The notes beneath the pieces were generated by a model. It did not search any database. It was not told the DNA's origin and worked only from the letters and a program-made list of their open reading frames with translations. Position numbers and translations under genes: made by a program. A stretch of DNA of 64,000 nucleotides from Streptomyces sp. Ag109_O5-1 (GTDB lineage Bacteria > Actinomycetota > Actinomycetes > Streptomycetales > Streptomycetaceae), in assembly GCF_003814875.1 (NCBI RefSeq), contig NZ_RKQF01000001.1, forward strand, positions 1,054,001 through 1,118,000, in the 5' to 3' direction. Of the stretch, positions 62,167 to 64,000 are shown one piece after another. Numbering within the stretch: the stretch's first letter is position 1; each line of letters begins with the position of its first letter.

Positions 62167-63480
62167 ATGCGCATCTCCCCGTCCGGTCTTCACCTGCCGG
62201 GTCCGAGCCGCCGTAACGTCCTGCGCGGGGCCGGTTCGGCCGCCCTCCTCGCCGGTGCCGGCATACCCCTGCTCTCCGCCTGCGGCAGCAGCGGGTCCTC
62301 CTCCGACCCGAAGACCGTCAGCCTCGGCTCCAACTCGTCCGACGCCGTGCCGAAGAAGGCCTTCGCGGAGATCTACGCGGCCTTCACCAAGCAGTCCGGC
62401 ATCAAGGTCGACGTGAACACGAAGGACCACAACACCTTCCAGGAGCAGATCAACTCCTACCTGCAGGGCACGCCGGACGACGTGTTCACCTGGTTCGCCG
62501 GCTACCGCATGCAGTTCTTCGCGGCCAAGAACCTGGCCTCGCCGATCGACGACGTGTGGGCGAAGATCGGGGACAACTTCCCCGACGCGATGAAGCAGCT
62601 CAGCAAGGGCGAGGACGGCAAGTACTACTTCGTCCCGCTGTACACGTACCCGTGGGCGATCTTCTACCGCAAGAGCGTCTTCCAGGCCAAGGGCTACGAA
62701 GTCCCCACCACCTGGGACGCGTTCGTCACCCTGTGCAAGAAGATGAAGAGCGACGGCCTGGTCCCGATCGCGTTCGGCGACAAGGACGCCTGGCCGGCGA
62801 TGGGCACCTTCGACCAGATCAACTTCCGCCTCAACGGCTACGACTTCCACAAGTCCCTGATGGCGGGCAAGGAGGCGTGGACCGACCCCAAGGTCAAGGC
62901 CGTCTTCGACCACTGGGCCGAGATCCTCCCCTACCACCAGGACGGCTTCATGGGCCGCACCTGGCAGGACGCCGCCCAGACCCTGGTGTCCAAGAAGGCC
63001 GGCATGTACGTCCTCGGCTCCTTCGTGGCCCAGCAGTTCACCAACAAGGCCGACCTGGACGACCTCGACTTCTTCGCCTTCCCGGAGATCAACTCCGCGT
63101 TCGGGCAGGACACCGTCGAGGCCCCCACCGACGGCTTCATGGTCAGCAAGTCCCCGAAGAACCACGACGGTGTTCTGAAGCTGATGGAGTACCTCGGCAC
63201 CCCCGAGGCCGAGTCGATCTACCTCAAGGCCGACTCCAGCGTGGTAGCCGCCTCCAGCAAGGCCGACACCTCGTCGTACACTGCGCTGCAGAAGAAGGCG
63301 TACACGATGATCAGCGGCGCCAAGAACCTCACCCAGTTCATGGACCGCGACTCCCGCCCGGACTTCACCTCCACGGTGATGCAGCCCGGACTGCAGAAGT
63401 TCCTGCAGGACCCCAAGGGGATCGACAACCTGCTCTCGTCCATCGAGCGGCAGAAGAAGACCATCTTCGCCTCCCAGTGA
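62167..63480 (+). CDS. Sugar ABC transporter substrate-binding lipoprotein
   Basis: A 437-residue extracellular solute-binding protein (family 1). The N-terminus has a twin-arginine-like SRRNVLRG and lipobox LSAC near residue 39. Mature-domain blocks are AAFTKQSGIKVDVNTKDHN (about residues 75-93), TPDDVFTWFAGYRMQFF (about 105) and YFVPLYTYPWAIFYRKSVF (about 156). The start ATG 62167 has AGGAG eight bases upstream. It is followed by a MalF-type permease, so it serves an oligosaccharide or polyol importer; the sugar is not identifiable. Confidence 0.9.
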   Translation: MRISPSGLHLPGPSRRNVLRGAGSAALLAGAGIPLLSACGSSGSSSDPKTVSLGSNSSDAVPKKAFAEIYAAFTKQSGIKVDVNTKDHNTFQEQINSYLQGTPDDVFTWFAGYRMQFFAAKNLASPIDDVWAKIGDNFPDAMKQLSKGEDGKYYFVPLYTYPWAIFYRKSVFQAKGYEVPTTWDAFVTLCKKMKSDGLVPIAFGDKDAWPAMGTFDQINFRLNGYDFHKSLMAGKEAWTDPKVKAVFDHWAEILPYHQDGFMGRTWQDAAQTLVSKKAGMYVLGSFVAQQFTNKADLDDLDFFAFPEINSAFGQDTVEAPTDGFMVSKSPKNHDGVLKLMEYLGTPEAESIYLKADSSVVAASSKADTSSYTALQKKAYTMISGAKNLTQFMDRDSRPDFTSTVMQPGLQKFLQDPKGIDNLLSSIERQKKTIFASQ

Positions 63481-63488
63481 GCTGCTGA

Positions 63489-64000
63489 ATGACCACCGAC
63501 ACCCCCACGAAGTCCCAGGAGGCGGCCGCCGTGCCGCCTCCTGGGCGCGCGTCCGAAAAGAAGCGGATCCAGCAGGGGCACAAGCGCCTGCTGACCCGCC
63601 GTGACCGGATCACGCTCGCCTTCATGGCGGGCGTGCCGACGATCCTGCATGTAGTCCTGGTCTGGGTGACCGCCCTGGCCTCTATCCTCCTCGCCTTCAC
63701 CTCCTGGGACGGCATCGGCTTCGACTCCATCAAGTGGGTCGGGTTCGACAACTTCCATCAGCTCTTCACCGACAACCCGCAGTTCTGGCCGGCCGTCCAG
63801 CACAACGTCATCTGGTTCGTCGTCCTCATCCTGATCCCGACCCCGTTCGGCCTGTTCCTGGCCGTGCAGCTGGACAAGAAGATCCGGTTCAGCCGGGTCT
63901 ACCAGACCGCGTTCTTCCTCCCGGTCGTCATCTCCCTGGCGTGTATCGGGTTCGTCTGGCAGCTGATCTACAACCCGGACACGGGCCTGATCAACAGCAT
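63489..64000 (+). CDS. Sugar ABC transporter permease, MalF/UgpA-like (partial)
   Basis: The frame from ATG 63489 is open to the window edge (170 residues). A hydrophilic N-terminus of about 40 residues is followed by a first helix (GVPTILHVVLVWVTALASIL), the family block SWDGIGFDSIKWVGFDNFHQ and two more helices (VIWFVVLILIPTPFGLFLAV, FFLPVVISLACIGFVWQLI). It starts eight bases after the binding-protein stop. The EAA loop lies beyond the end of the window. Confidence 0.88.
   Translation, partial: MTTDTPTKSQEAAAVPPPGRASEKKRIQQGHKRLLTRRDRITLAFMAGVPTILHVVLVWVTALASILLAFTSWDGIGFDSIKWVGFDNFHQLFTDNPQFWPAVQHNVIWFVVLILIPTPFGLFLAVQLDKKIRFSRVYQTAFFLPVVISLACIGFVWQLIYNPDTGLINS

Overview
The window looks like a chromosomal segment of a Streptomyces or a close actinomycete. 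It is very GC-rich, with G/C-ending codons, many GTG starts, ATGA/GTGA start-stop overlaps, leaderless-type promoters, and typical streptomycete intergenic hairpin repeats. About sixty real genes are visible. There is no integrase, transposase, phage structural gene or CRISPR array.

Layout. 1-9 kb: end of a membrane flippase-like gene, a crotonase, a three-gene glycerol kinase / glycerol-3-phosphate dehydrogenase-like / FAD oxidoreductase operon, two joined gene remnants (P450 and cation antiporter), an MscS channel and a secreted M1 peptidase. 9-16.8 kb: monomeric isocitrate dehydrogenase, metY-metX, DUF5713, N-formylglutamate amidohydrolase and a P450. 16.8-25 kb: sigma factor, small partner protein, subtilase, TPR-CHAT (caspase-like) protein, AAA-LuxR regulator and astacin-type peptidase, which together look like a proteolytic signalling or conflict island. 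25-41.7 kb: a sulfur and thiamine region with a rhodanese, a TPP riboswitch followed by a poly-cysteine upstream peptide, a THI5-like ABC operon with a small-molecule kinase, an amino-acid-type ABC transporter preceded by a SAM-IV riboswitch, a GNAT, four luciferase-like monooxygenases and an Xi-class GST-like protein. 41.8-50 kb: small unknowns, a multicopper oxidase pseudogene, tRNA-Pro(GGG), an MFS/TetR pair, the hydroxyquinol dioxygenase/maleylacetate reductase pair, and a cupin. 50-64 kb: myo-inositol catabolism and uptake (LacI, PhyH-like dioxygenase, inositol dehydrogenase, IolE-like, ABC transporter, iolB, iolD, GntR), then the start of a second sugar ABC operon that runs off the end.

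The most striking theme is sulfur control. Five short peptides sharing a core of the form R-x(1,2)-[VI]-D-[LF]-x-R-V, usually with a nearby Cys, sit in front of metY, the THI5-like transporter, the monooxygenase operon, the amino-acid transporter and the GST-like gene. Two of these regions also carry a metabolite riboswitch: SAM-IV directly upstream of a Cys-rich leader, and TPP whose 3' end overlaps the ribosome binding site of a poly-Cys peptide. This suggests cysteine-limited translation acting together with SAM or TPP sensing over a scavenging regulon for thiamine precursors and S-modified amino acids.
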